Positions 37,596 to 47,187 of a stretch of DNA of 64,000 nucleotides are shown here, piece after piece. Made by a program: the position numbers and the translations under genes. Numbering within the stretch: position 1 is the stretch's first letter; every line of letters starts with the position of its first letter. Origin of the DNA: a virus. Location: IMG/VR virus record IMGVR_UViG_3300043823_000671, positions 28,737 through 92,736 of that record; one strand, written 5' to 3'. The notes below the pieces were generated by a model. The model made no database searches. It was not told where the DNA came from and saw only the letters and a list, made by a program, of their open reading frames with translations.

Positions 37596-39074
37596 GTGGC
37601 GCTAACCAATGAAGAACAACTTGAAATAGCGCAGTGGATTGAGGTCGCCAAGGGCGACAAGGCTGGACACCGTTTTCACGGCAACCAGTGGGAAAAGGTC
37701 GGCGCTGATGGCGGTACGGCAGGGACCGCCAGCCACAATGTGAAAACCCCGCACGGGCAGAGCGATGGCGACATCAAGGCGTGGGCTAAGAAAATAGCAA
37801 TTTCCCTAAATGAAGGGAAGCACCCGAATATCAACGGCTCCGACTTGCCGAAGTTGTTTACCGCATTCAAAGAATTGGACAGCGGTAACCCGGATATTTC
37901 AAAGTTACGTATAAATGGAACCGAACTGATGGGCGGACAGGGGAAGGGGCTGTTGCGGTCCCAAATGCCACAAATTCCGCCTTCCGAGCGAGAGGCGTTT
38001 CTCGACTGGGCTAGGGAAGAACACGGCGTCATTATTGAGCGTAAGGATATGGACCCGACGCTACTCAAGCCAATCCAAAGCGAGATTTCAGGGACACGCT
38101 CCGGGTGGCTTTTTACCAAATATGAAAACGGCGGAATCCCGAGAGAGCAAAGAATCCTCGTTTCCAAAGACAACTACATTATCGATGGTCACCACACCTG
38201 GGGCGCTTCAGTGGGTCTGAAGTTCTTGAACAACGACTACAACATCCACGTTTATCAAATGGACCTGAACTGGCGGGACGCCCTAAATATTACGCATGAA
38301 TATGCGGCGAAAATGGGCTACGAAGCCCAGACGCTTGAGGGCAAGAAGGTTGATGGCACAACCAGCAACCTATCCAAAGAGGCTGAGGGGCACGCCTTCC
38401 ACGGCAACCAGCACACGGGCGGGCTCGGGGGCGCCGGTAAGACGGAAACGCCACGTCAGATTGACCCAAACCGCTACGAAGTACCGGAAGACCGCAATGA
38501 ATCGCCAAAGATGGATTTAGGCGGAATTTTTGACTCGGTCAAGGCGGAAGGGGGAGTCACCGCCAGCACGATTGGCGAAGGAATCCCAACTTCTGGGTAT
38601 TTCTGTGCAATGGGCAATCCCCATGCAGACCAAGCCCCGATTTCCATTATGGAGAACGAAGACGACTTTACAAAGTTCACCTCTGACTTCTTACAAAAAA
38701 ACGCAGAACTTTTGGCAGAAAAAGGCAATTTCCTTGGAATTTTCAAAGATGAAGAAACTGGGACTGTTGACTTTGACGTGTCTCAGCACTTCTCAGATTT
38801 GGAAGAAGCCAAGCAAGCGGGCGCTTCAAGGGACCAGAAGTCAATTTGGGATATCGGTAATTCCGACATAATCGACACCGGCGGTTCTGGTAAGATTGAT
38901 AAATCAATTCGTAGGAGTGCATTCATGGCTAAGGCAAAGCAAGAACTGACGTTCGTTCAGACACCTAAGAACCTAAAAGAAATGTCTCGTGCCGAGATTG
39001 AAGATTTTGCCCGCAACCTTTTCAAACAACTTACGAATTCTTCGGACGAAGAGAAGCCGACTCAAGCGGAGTAG
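37596..39074 (+). CDS. tagged head protein: ParB-like domain plus conserved C-terminal domain
   Basis: 492 residues, GTG start. Leader MALTNEEQLEIAQWIEVA runs into tag KGDKAGHRFHGNQW (37650-37691). The first domain has a ParB/sulfiredoxin core with SKDNYIIDGHHTWGASVGLK. A second tag, EGHAFHGNQH (about 38383-38414), precedes a domain with GYFCAMGNPHADQ, FLGIFKDEETGTVDFDVSQH and DQKSIWDI...DTGG. I think that last part occurs in other phage head-linked proteins but cannot name it. Tag-domain-tag-domain as at 3233. Confidence 0.75.
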   Translation: MALTNEEQLEIAQWIEVAKGDKAGHRFHGNQWEKVGADGGTAGTASHNVKTPHGQSDGDIKAWAKKIAISLNEGKHPNINGSDLPKLFTAFKELDSGNPDISKLRINGTELMGGQGKGLLRSQMPQIPPSEREAFLDWAREEHGVIIERKDMDPTLLKPIQSEISGTRSGWLFTKYENGGIPREQRILVSKDNYIIDGHHTWGASVGLKFLNNDYNIHVYQMDLNWRDALNITHEYAAKMGYEAQTLEGKKVDGTTSNLSKEAEGHAFHGNQHTGGLGGAGKTETPRQIDPNRYEVPEDRNESPKMDLGGIFDSVKAEGGVTASTIGEGIPTSGYFCAMGNPHADQAPISIMENEDDFTKFTSDFLQKNAELLAEKGNFLGIFKDEETGTVDFDVSQHFSDLEEAKQAGASRDQKSIWDIGNSDIIDTGGSGKIDKSIRRSAFMAKAKQELTFVQTPKNLKEMSRAEIEDFARNLFKQLTNSSDEEKPTQAE

Positions 39075-39102
39075 AGAAACCGGCATTTTGCAAATCTGAG
39101 GG

Positions 39103-39108
39103 TAAGAT
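39103..39108 (+). promoter_or_regulatory. late-type -10 box (TAAGAT in GGTAAGATTTCT)
   Basis: In the 132-base gap before ATG 39207. The same TAAGATTTCT occurs at 63495. Confidence 0.5.
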
Positions 39109-39206
39109 TTCTGCGGAAGTCGCCCACCCGGAGATTGCAAATGCAAAATTTCAATACCTACGCATTCTCTGGCACTCACTCGTGCACCCACGGGGGTTTT
39201 TAGCAA

Positions 39207-39839
39207 ATGGCTGTAAAAACCTTTGAGCAAATCTACGGCTGGCTAGAACTCGCAAAGGGTGGAGCGGGCTCCGGTCCCCCGGTGGGTCACACTTTTCGGG
39301 GCAATCGCTACACCAGCGGTGTGGGGGCTGGGCGCACACACGATATCCGACCTGGCACCGAAAATTTCCGTTATTCGCAGAACCTAGACTCCGCAAAGGC
39401 GCACGTAATTTCTGCCCAAACAGCAGTAAGGAATGCGGACTTTGGCGAAGCATACCGCCAGTTGAACGAGGGCGCCTACCACTCATCGCAGGCGGCAATG
39501 AAACTACAAGAGCCGGGTGGTTACACGAACAGAAGCCTTGGTAATGAGGCAAAGGGAAACTACGTCCTGTTTCACCACACCGCCAACTTGTGCGAAATCG
39601 CAAACAAGGCAATCCACGATTATGCAAGCGCCTTGAAGGGCGCACAGTCCCAAGAGGAAATCGAATCTGCCCGCTCGGTGGCGGAAAATTCCCGCCTCGT
39701 CGCAGAAGAGAGCATGAAGTCGTGTATGCAACATCTGGTTACGGTTGACCGAATCAGAATCGCCACCAAAGACCCGGCTTTTAGCACGACGACGTTTACG
39801 GCGCCGTCAACGATTCAAGGAGCACCAGTCGTAGCATGA
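39207..39839 (+). CDS. tagged helical head protein (210 aa)
   Basis: Leader AVKTFEQIYGWLELA then a longer tag with GGAGSGPPVGHTFRGNRY (39254-39311), which combines a GxGSG element with the FxGN core. The remainder is a helical bundle (HVISAQTAVRNADFGEAYRQ, SARSVAENSRLVAEESMKSC). No catalytic motif is evident. Overlaps the Dps-like gene. Confidence 0.7.
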   Translation: MAVKTFEQIYGWLELAKGGAGSGPPVGHTFRGNRYTSGVGAGRTHDIRPGTENFRYSQNLDSAKAHVISAQTAVRNADFGEAYRQLNEGAYHSSQAAMKLQEPGGYTNRSLGNEAKGNYVLFHHTANLCEIANKAIHDYASALKGAQSQEEIESARSVAENSRLVAEESMKSCMQHLVTVDRIRIATKDPAFSTTTFTAPSTIQGAPVVA

Positions 39840-40282
39840 CACAACCAACTACCCTCCCAATGGCTCTTGGAAATGCCCTTGCTGACGCAACGGTCATGTA
39901 CCACCGGACACACGGTTTCCACTGGAACGTCACCGGGAAAGACTTTCCCCAGTGGCACGCCAAGTTTGAGGAAATCTACGAGGACGTCCTCGACAGCCTG
40001 GACCCAATGGCTGAGTGCATCCGCAAGTGCAACGGGTATGCGCCGTTTCGCCTGGGCGACCTTTCCGCACGAACAAGCGTGAGCGATAGCCAGCCATCTG
40101 ACTATTCACCCGAAACGCTTGTCCCAGACCTGCTCGCAACAAACGACGCAGTTCTAGTAAGTCTGAACATCGCTTTCCAAATGGCAAGCGCACAGAATCA
40201 GCAAGGGGTTGCCAACTTCCTTGCCGACCGCATCGACCAACACAATAAGTGGCAGTGGCAACTCTCTGCCTCACTGTCATAG
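39836..40282 (+). CDS. Dps/ferritin-like protein
   Basis: 148 residues. YHRTHGFHWNVTGKDFPQWH and FEEIYEDVLDSLDPMAECIR match the Dps signature with the ferroxidase-centre His and acidic residues, and ADRIDQHNKWQWQLSASL matches the C-terminal helix. Dps forms 12-mers that bind iron and shield DNA from oxidative damage. It has no tag. Its place inside the head-gene run suggests virion or packaging use (inference). Confidence 0.85.
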   Translation: MTQPTTLPMALGNALADATVMYHRTHGFHWNVTGKDFPQWHAKFEEIYEDVLDSLDPMAECIRKCNGYAPFRLGDLSARTSVSDSQPSDYSPETLVPDLLATNDAVLVSLNIAFQMASAQNQQGVANFLADRIDQHNKWQWQLSASLS

Positions 40283-40289
40283 GAGAAAC

Positions 40290-41441
40290 ATGAACAACCC
40301 TTTTCTTATCAACAAGAACCACGGCGGTTCGACTGCAAATGAAATCATCGCAATCGCAGACAAGAACGTCGCTATCGCAGATTCACTCTGCGAACAGGCA
40401 AAGCAGTCTGCGACTAATGGCGACTTCAAGACCGCTGGCGACTTCTGCCTAACTGCGGCGGACCGCTACTTTGCCTCGTTCCACTTGTACGAGCAGGCAT
40501 CACGCACGGCGCACATGGACCGTCAACAGTACATCGACTTGTCAAAGGGCGCATTCGACGCTTCCGTCGGAGCCACCGAGCAAGCAAAGGCTTACTACGA
40601 CGCCATCGCTTCAGCAAAGAACCCGACTGTTGCAACAATCCCAGACCGCTATGACTCGACTTTCAAGAAGTCATCTGGCTTTGGCGCAGGCGACCTTTTG
40701 TTCCCGATTCTGGGTGGCGAAGACGTTGTTGCAAAGGCGACAAGCGAGGCTCAGGGCGACGCCTTTGCCGACAACAAAGACTTCGAGAGTGCAATCAATG
40801 CGTATCTAGCCCAGGCGGTAAAGCACGACCAGGCTATCCCCGGCGCAAAGGCTAAGGGGGACACCGACGCTGTTGCTCACCACGTCAACGAGGCACAACG
40901 CCTGCGTTCGAAGGTCAAGGACCTCAAGAGCAAAAAGTTGGCAGAAGGCGACATCGCAAACGAAATCAACAAGTCGGTGACTAGCGGATTCAGTAGCGAC
41001 GCACTTCTCTACCCGTTGACCAAGGAAACCCCGGTCGGTCACGCCTTCCGTGGCAACCAGTACTCAAAGGTCGACTCGGACAACGCACGCCAAATTTCTG
41101 AGCGAGCCTCGGACGCATGGTCAAAAATTGGTACGAGTTCACCCCTGGAGATGGCACGGCAACACGTTAGTTTGGCGAATATGCACAACGCCGAAGCAGA
41201 GCGACTTCGTGCTGAAGGTGGCAAGCAGGACCTAATTGACGCTCACGTAAAAGCGATGAAGGCACACGTAAGCGCCTACAAAAAGTGGGATGCGGTCGCA
41301 AAGCAACCTGCAAACTCGGGCGAATCCAACGACGCAACCAGTAGTGCCTGGAACGCAAGCCAAAAGGCTTCGACCTTGAGCGGTAGCGCATTGTCCGTTA
41401 TCCCAGAAATCAATGGAGCCGGTTCGGGCACAATCGAATAG
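40290..41441 (+). CDS. tagged helical head protein with LLYP motifs
   Basis: 383 residues, AGGAG upstream of ATG 40290. Long helices (ANEIIAIADKNVAIADSLCE). It holds two copies of a (S)GFxxxxLL(Y/F)P motif, GFGAGDLLFPIL and GFSSDALLYPLT, each near a domain boundary, then the tag ETPVGHAFRGNQY (to 41063). No catalytic domain recognised. Confidence 0.7.
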   Translation: MNNPFLINKNHGGSTANEIIAIADKNVAIADSLCEQAKQSATNGDFKTAGDFCLTAADRYFASFHLYEQASRTAHMDRQQYIDLSKGAFDASVGATEQAKAYYDAIASAKNPTVATIPDRYDSTFKKSSGFGAGDLLFPILGGEDVVAKATSEAQGDAFADNKDFESAINAYLAQAVKHDQAIPGAKAKGDTDAVAHHVNEAQRLRSKVKDLKSKKLAEGDIANEINKSVTSGFSSDALLYPLTKETPVGHAFRGNQYSKVDSDNARQISERASDAWSKIGTSSPLEMARQHVSLANMHNAEAERLRAEGGKQDLIDAHVKAMKAHVSAYKKWDAVAKQPANSGESNDATSSAWNASQKASTLSGSALSVIPEINGAGSGTIE

Positions 41442-41469
41442 GCGAACTCCGTTTTACCAAATCCCGGTG

Positions 41470-41475
41470 TACGAT
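41470..41475 (+). promoter_or_regulatory. late-type -10 box (TACGAT in GTGTACGATTTTT)
   Basis: About 29 bases before ATG 41504, with AAAGAAAGGAC as ribosome site. Confidence 0.5.
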
Positions 41476-41503
41476 TTTTCAGGAAAGAAAGGACATTTCC
41501 ATC

Positions 41504-42700
41504 ATGATTCGTGTAGCAAACACAACCCCAGGCATCGTCTCGTTTGAGCAGACGGTTGCAAAGGGCTCAACCGCCCAAATCGCTTCAGCGCAGATTGCCA
41601 AGGCGAGTGCAGAACTGGGTTCCGCCCGTGTCGAAATGGACAATGCCACCTTCCGTCTCCAAAAGGCAGAAGAGTCGATGAAGGCAACCAAGATTGCCTA
41701 CTTTGAGGCAGTCGAAAAGTCCGCCTGGAACAAGGACGAACTGCGTAAGTCGTATAACAACGCCCTCGCCGGTTACCGTGAAGCAGATGCTCGTTTCGCC
41801 AAGGCAAGCGAAGTTTTTACCACCGCCGAATCCGTGTTCAACTCGCTAAACGACTTGGCTAAGGGGAAGACCCCCAAGGCTCTCCGCTCGGAGGCTGATG
41901 CCCACGACAAGAAGACCGAAGAAGCAAAGGCTTCTGGAGACTTTGACGCCGTTCAGCAACACGCCCAAGCAAGCGCTAAGTTGCGTGCTGAGGCGAAGGA
42001 AATGGAAGACGACTCAAACGAAGAGAAGCGTGGTCAAGAAGTTTCAGATGTCGCCAAGCGGGAGTTCTCGGACGCCAAGCGCCAGTCCCTCGCCCAAGAG
42101 GGCAAGGCAATGCCTGACGGCTCCTACCCAATCGAAACCAAGGGAGACCTTGCGAACGCCGTCCAGTCCTTCGGGCGTGCCAAGTCACCCGCTCAAGTAA
42201 AGAGTCACATCATCCGCCAGGCTCAGGCGCTCAACGCCGTAGACCTCTTGCCGGAAGAGTGGATGAAGCCCGCTGTACAAAAGGCTGAAAAGGGCGAATG
42301 GAAAAAGCCGTGGCTAGACGACTCATCGGACGAATCATCGGACGACTCATCGGATGACACTGGCGACGACTCATCCAAGGAAGCACCGGCAAAGACCGTC
42401 GGCAAGGCTCAGGCTTGGCTCGTTATTTGCCCCACCTGTGGCGGAGAAGACGACACCTGCCCGACTTGCGACGGAACCGGTTCTGTCCCCGAAGACCAGT
42501 CAGACGAAACATCTGACACATCAGATGAGATGACTAAGGCAAAGAAGAAGCCAGCAGTCGCTGAGTCCCCCGAGGACGACTCCACGGACGACTCCGAAAT
42601 GGATGACTCGGGTATGGAAGATAGCGATTCTGACGAGGGTTACGTTGCTAAGTCTGCTTTCAGCACAGAGTCTTTGCTCTACCCACACATCTCGAAGTAA
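41504..42700 (+). CDS. scaffold-like acidic head protein with zinc finger and LLYP tail
   Basis: 398 residues. A helical N-terminal region is followed by KREFSDAKRQSLAQEGKAMP and FGRAKSPAQVKSHIIRQAQA, a conserved phage domain (DUF6582-like, from memory), then Asp/Ser-rich tracts and CPTCGGEDDTCPTCDGTG, a DnaJ-like zinc motif. It ends SAFSTESLLYPHISK, the third LLYP motif. Possibly scaffolding or an internal head protein. Confidence 0.7.
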   Translation: MIRVANTTPGIVSFEQTVAKGSTAQIASAQIAKASAELGSARVEMDNATFRLQKAEESMKATKIAYFEAVEKSAWNKDELRKSYNNALAGYREADARFAKASEVFTTAESVFNSLNDLAKGKTPKALRSEADAHDKKTEEAKASGDFDAVQQHAQASAKLRAEAKEMEDDSNEEKRGQEVSDVAKREFSDAKRQSLAQEGKAMPDGSYPIETKGDLANAVQSFGRAKSPAQVKSHIIRQAQALNAVDLLPEEWMKPAVQKAEKGEWKKPWLDDSSDESSDDSSDDTGDDSSKEAPAKTVGKAQAWLVICPTCGGEDDTCPTCDGTGSVPEDQSDETSDTSDEMTKAKKKPAVAESPEDDSTDDSEMDDSGMEDSDSDEGYVAKSAFSTESLLYPHISK

Positions 42701-42718
42701 CAGGGGGCACGTAAGACC

Positions 42719-45313
42719 GTGTCTACCAATGAATCTTCGTTGAGTTCAATTGCCGGATGGGTAACATCATTTTTTAGCAACCGTTCAGAAACGGTCGCTA
42801 AGGGCGACGTGCCGGGGCACGAGTTCCACGGCAATCAATGGAGCAAGGAAGCAGTTGCCCAACTTCGTGAGCGCTCACTCATGCACGCCGATAAGACACG
42901 TCAGGTCAACGCCCCGTATACAGACCCCATGCGAATCACGTGGGACTCGGGCAAGGATGCCCACCAAGTCAACAGTGAAAAGTTAGCGGATATCGCAAAC
43001 AAGATTGAGAACGACCCGTCGAAAACGCTCAACGAGCACCTGGCGGACCTCAAGCAAGAGCACGATGGGCTCAAGCAACAACAGGCTAAAGATTTATTGT
43101 CGAACTACTTCAATCGAAAAAGCCACTTCACCACTGACGCCATTGAGCAGGCTATGGAAGTTATCAAGCCGATTGCCGATAAAGAAAACCTGTCGGTAGA
43201 AAAACAGATTATTCAAAAGGGCGACGTGCCGGGTCACCCCTTCCACGGCAACCAATATCAGACAGTCGAAGCGATGGCTAGTGATATAAAAGCCAAGTAC
43301 CCAAGAATGTCTTCGGTCAGCCGGGGCAAAGACAGGTTGGCTGAGTCCGTCAAAAGGGGAGGGGATAGGTCCATCTTTAACGTTGGCGAAAGTGCTCACC
43401 TCGCCATGGACGCAAATGAATTATCGAAGCAATTCAATAGTCTAAGAAGCAACCACCCGGGCGCAGATAACCCCGACACCGTTTTAGCGTCAAGCCCGTC
43501 CTCAAGTGTAACCATGAATACGATGGATACACTTTTTCGAAGTAGTGAAGCACCAGACTCTCTGATTCAAAATGCTTTAGAAAAATCTTTCAAAGAGTAC
43601 AACGGTAATACCAAATCACTTTTTGACTCGTCAGGGAAAATCCGCCCTGGGCGTATGGATGAAATTAATAAACAATACGCAGACTCGGTAACAGACCTAA
43701 CCCAAAAGTTGACATTGGCTGATTCAGCAAAAACAAAACTTCTATCTGACCCGACAGTCGAAAACGCCACAAGTTTTATTAACGCCGTAAATGATGCGAC
43801 AACTCAAATGTCGGATATGCGTCGTCTTGGGCTTTTCTCTAGCGCCGTAGACCGTTTCGCCGGAGATAAAACGGTTGCGGAAACCAACTACCAGCAAACG
43901 CTATCCCTAGCAAAACAAACATACGGCTTGACTGACGCAAAATCCTTGCTCCCGGCAATTACGGGACTTCAAAAAAATGTAACAGACGCCTACTCTCAAA
44001 TTAATAAAGTGCTAGAGAAAACCGGATTTGACAACCTAACCCCAGAAGTGGTCAAGGGGCTCGACGGGAAATACGCACAAGTGGCTGAGGGGAGTTCGGC
44101 AATCAGTGTGTTGGCTAAATTGCCCAATTTCGATAGAACGACAAGTTACTTTGACTCGACACCAAAATTTGGGTCATCAGGAAAAACCAGCGAAGAAAAT
44201 CAGAAAATTCTCACAGATGTCGTGGATGCAAGTCATAAACTCGCCAATGAAACTGAATCAGGGAAAAACATTGTTAGTGCGTATGCGACACTCAATGATT
44301 TAACGAATGAACTCTCGGCAATAAAAAGCGCCAGTGACCTGGCTCCGACTTTGGGGAAGTGGGCGGGCGAAATCGACAATGCTTACAGAAAAGCACAAAC
44401 GGCTTACAACTCTTCTAATTATGGAACACCAGAAGAAGCGTTGGCTCAAAGTACCATGCGCTTGCTTAGCGACAACAAAGATTCTTTACAGGAACTTGAA
44501 AATAAAATCAACTACGCCAATTCTTATGAAGAGGCAAACAATCTGATGAGCGGAAGCGACTCCCGCCCTTTAGAAGAACGCCTGGCAGACGCAGAGGGTC
44601 TACTTAGTACGATGTCGCCTGCCGCTAGGGGGCACGGTTTCGACGGTAACACATTGAGTTTTGAAAATACTTTCAAGAAAGCGGACGGTACCGAACAGGC
44701 GATACTTCCGAGCGATGCTCAACCATCTAGAATTACCCGTCAAGATTTTACAAACACTTACGACAATCTCCGTAACACGGTGACCGGTTTGAAAGCGGAG
44801 GTTGCATCAAACCGTGCAAGCCAACTCATGGGCGACATACAAAAAATAGACACTGCAAACCCGACGGATGAAGACTTTGCAAAAATCGAAGAAGTGAAAA
44901 ATCTTTTGTCGGAGTCAATAAATTCTTATGGCGACGGATACGATTTGACAAATTCCGCGGACGCAACAAGGTTGCAAGGCGAACTTCCAAAACTGCTGGC
45001 GAGCCACGCCAATTTAGACCTAGTAAAGAACATTGAAGCCAAGGCTTCCGGACCTTATTATTACTCCAAGTTGATGTCAATTGTCAACGGCGGAGGAAAC
45101 AACACCACTTACAAGCCAAGTACTTTGGCAAAAAAAGCGGTTGATGGCTACGACCGCTTGAGAAGTGAACTATTGCCAACCGGTCAAGACGAATCGTCAT
45201 TGAGCAGTAGCGACAAGGCGCTTTACGATTTTTACACCTCCCAGATAAATAGCGTCAATTCGATGGCTGACAAAATTGAACTCGCAAATCAACTCCAAAG
45301 GCACAACCTCTAA
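42719..45313 (+). CDS. large tagged helical head protein (864 aa)
   Basis: GTG start. Leader LSSIAGWVTSFFSNRSETVA, tag 1 KGDVPGHEFHGNQW (42800-42841), tag 2 KGDVPGHPFHGNQY (43217-43258) and a degenerate GHGFDGNT at about 44633. The long remainder is helical and polar (LTKLTLADSAK-type repeats). No catalytic motif seen. DNA from about 43300 to 45200 looks richer in A+T than its neighbours. Likely a structural or injected protein. Confidence 0.65.
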   Translation: MSTNESSLSSIAGWVTSFFSNRSETVAKGDVPGHEFHGNQWSKEAVAQLRERSLMHADKTRQVNAPYTDPMRITWDSGKDAHQVNSEKLADIANKIENDPSKTLNEHLADLKQEHDGLKQQQAKDLLSNYFNRKSHFTTDAIEQAMEVIKPIADKENLSVEKQIIQKGDVPGHPFHGNQYQTVEAMASDIKAKYPRMSSVSRGKDRLAESVKRGGDRSIFNVGESAHLAMDANELSKQFNSLRSNHPGADNPDTVLASSPSSSVTMNTMDTLFRSSEAPDSLIQNALEKSFKEYNGNTKSLFDSSGKIRPGRMDEINKQYADSVTDLTQKLTLADSAKTKLLSDPTVENATSFINAVNDATTQMSDMRRLGLFSSAVDRFAGDKTVAETNYQQTLSLAKQTYGLTDAKSLLPAITGLQKNVTDAYSQINKVLEKTGFDNLTPEVVKGLDGKYAQVAEGSSAISVLAKLPNFDRTTSYFDSTPKFGSSGKTSEENQKILTDVVDASHKLANETESGKNIVSAYATLNDLTNELSAIKSASDLAPTLGKWAGEIDNAYRKAQTAYNSSNYGTPEEALAQSTMRLLSDNKDSLQELENKINYANSYEEANNLMSGSDSRPLEERLADAEGLLSTMSPAARGHGFDGNTLSFENTFKKADGTEQAILPSDAQPSRITRQDFTNTYDNLRNTVTGLKAEVASNRASQLMGDIQKIDTANPTDEDFAKIEEVKNLLSESINSYGDGYDLTNSADATRLQGELPKLLASHANLDLVKNIEAKASGPYYYSKLMSIVNGGGNNTTYKPSTLAKKAVDGYDRLRSELLPTGQDESSLSSSDKALYDFYTSQINSVNSMADKIELANQLQRHNL

Positions 45314-47139
45314 TGTCTAACGTACCCCAATCGCTTATTCGCCTTCTTGAAATCACCAAAGGCGGGAAGGGCTCGGGACGCAAGCCCGGTCACAACTTTG
45401 GTGGTAACCAGTACGTAAAGTACGATGAAAACGGCAACCCCATAGCCACTGACCGGTCACCAAAAAAAACTCCAAGTGTCGATTCACCAACCCAGGAAGA
45501 GCCCAAGCCATTAGTCGAGCCAAAAATCCAAAGGGCTATCGACGCATCTACCGCAATTGCATCAATGATTCACATTCCTGAGGCTCGGAGGGACACATAC
45601 ATCAAAAACCTAACGACGATTCTTACTGACAAAGAAAGTTATGAACTGAATTATTCCCGTCAGAAAGATGTACAAACTGCCGACACTACCAATGGCGCAA
45701 TCCTCGGGATGCTCGGATACACAGCAAAACCAAAAGTTGTTTCGACTGATGAATTCAATAAGATTGACTCAACCTGCTATTACTCGGGTCTTAATTCTGG
45801 AAGCAAGTCTGTGCCAATCCCCGGCAAGATGTCAAACCTCTTGTACGGCGAGACTCCACGGTATGGCGGTCCAATGTTTGGTGCGGCGTTCTACACATCA
45901 GAAAAAGTCGACACTCCAATGTCGTACGCAACGAATCAAGGAAACGAACAAGCCATATTTAGATTTAAGTGGGCTGACCCTTCAAACGTTTACAACGAAA
46001 ATACAGGAACCCTTACAAGCACCACTGCCTTCACTGACGTCGTATTGCCGTCTTCGAACAAAACCATTTGGGACGCTAACGGTCTGACCGATATTATGAA
46101 GGAGAACGGTTACAGCGATAGGGAAATTAGCCAGATATCCATAGCATTTTCGGACTCTTCAATGGCAAAGAGCATCACGCCAGCCCTCGCTGGCTATGAC
46201 GGATATTACGCAGGAAGACAGAACTACATGATGGGCTTGAACCGTGGTGCGATGATATTCCCAGATACGTTCATCCGTGTCCAGGCGAGCGACAACGCAA
46301 CCGTTAGAAACGCCATCAGCAATTATGACTTGGGTAGCGCACGGGGGCTGACGGAAGAGACCGTCCCGCAGGACAAGGTGCTGACCACGAGCAAATCTTA
46401 CGAGCCAAGTGAGGTTTTGGAAAAAGGCGATGTAGTAGGTCACGTTTTTCACGGCAACCAATGGCAAAACGGTTTCGGCGGGGGCTCTAGTAAAAGCGCA
46501 ATTTTCCGCTATTCACGAGTTGTTGCCCACCAAATGTATGTTCGTGCCACAACGAATGAGCCCGACATCACCGCACACTTGTTCAAGGTTGCAAACTCGA
46601 CAGGTGGTACGCCCGTCAAGCCGGAGTTCAGAATCAAGGCAGAGGCTTCTCTATCTCGCAAGATTCGTAGCGACGCACAGGATTTGATGGGCGTTCCCGG
46701 AGAAACACCACGAAGCGCTATTGAGAAAGCGGGCGCCGATATCGGAGACAGCCTGCGCTACACAATTTCTTATCCCGACGCCAAGTTTGGTGCTGGCGTG
46801 TCGGAGACCCTCAAGCAAATGCAAGATACTTTTGGGTACGTCCCTCTGAAAATCAAAAATTATTTCAATGACGACCCCGGGAACTCATATCGTGGAATCA
46901 ACTGCGTTTTCAAAGACCCAAAAACAAGCCAGTTGTTCGAGTTGCAGTTCCACACACCTTCGTCTAGCGCAATGGTTGAAGAGGTCCACGGTTTATACGA
47001 AAAGTACCGTGTGTTAGACAAGTCTTCGGACGAGTACGAGGCTGGTCAGCAACAAATGCGCTCGCTATGGGGCACGGTTCCAATCCCACCTGGCGCAGAA
47101 GGCATCGGCGCCCATTCGGTCAAGAAGCAACTTGACTAG
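45313..47139 (+). CDS. tagged effector: ADP-ribosyltransferase-like plus RelA/SpoT-like domains
   Basis: 608 residues. Leader VPQSLIRLLEIT, tag 1 with GGKGSGRKPGHNFGGNQY (45358-45414). Domain 1 has CYYSGLNSGSKSVPIPG, YGGPMFGAAFYTSEKVDTPM and EQAIFRFKWAD, an arrangement like ADP-ribosyltransferase folds (tentative). Tag 2 KGDVVGHVFHGNQW (46423-46464). Domain 2 resembles the RelA/SpoT-like toxin domain: SLSRKIRSDAQDLMG, DSLRYTISYPD, NSYRGINCVF, FELQFHTPSS and EEVHGLYEKYR. Such domains make alarmones or modify host nucleotides. Roles inferred. Confidence 0.78.
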   Translation: MSNVPQSLIRLLEITKGGKGSGRKPGHNFGGNQYVKYDENGNPIATDRSPKKTPSVDSPTQEEPKPLVEPKIQRAIDASTAIASMIHIPEARRDTYIKNLTTILTDKESYELNYSRQKDVQTADTTNGAILGMLGYTAKPKVVSTDEFNKIDSTCYYSGLNSGSKSVPIPGKMSNLLYGETPRYGGPMFGAAFYTSEKVDTPMSYATNQGNEQAIFRFKWADPSNVYNENTGTLTSTTAFTDVVLPSSNKTIWDANGLTDIMKENGYSDREISQISIAFSDSSMAKSITPALAGYDGYYAGRQNYMMGLNRGAMIFPDTFIRVQASDNATVRNAISNYDLGSARGLTEETVPQDKVLTTSKSYEPSEVLEKGDVVGHVFHGNQWQNGFGGGSSKSAIFRYSRVVAHQMYVRATTNEPDITAHLFKVANSTGGTPVKPEFRIKAEASLSRKIRSDAQDLMGVPGETPRSAIEKAGADIGDSLRYTISYPDAKFGAGVSETLKQMQDTFGYVPLKIKNYFNDDPGNSYRGINCVFKDPKTSQLFELQFHTPSSSAMVEEVHGLYEKYRVLDKSSDEYEAGQQQMRSLWGTVPIPPGAEGIGAHSVKKQLD

Positions 47140-47160
47140 AGTACGGTACGGTGCTATCAT
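47132..47160 (+). promoter_or_regulatory. promoter overlapping the end of the effector gene
   Basis: TTGACT, 17-base spacer, TATCAT, then AGGAAAG and ATG 47188. Confidence 0.6.
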
Positions 47161-47187
47161 GTATGTCTTGGTTAGGAAAGTTGCATC

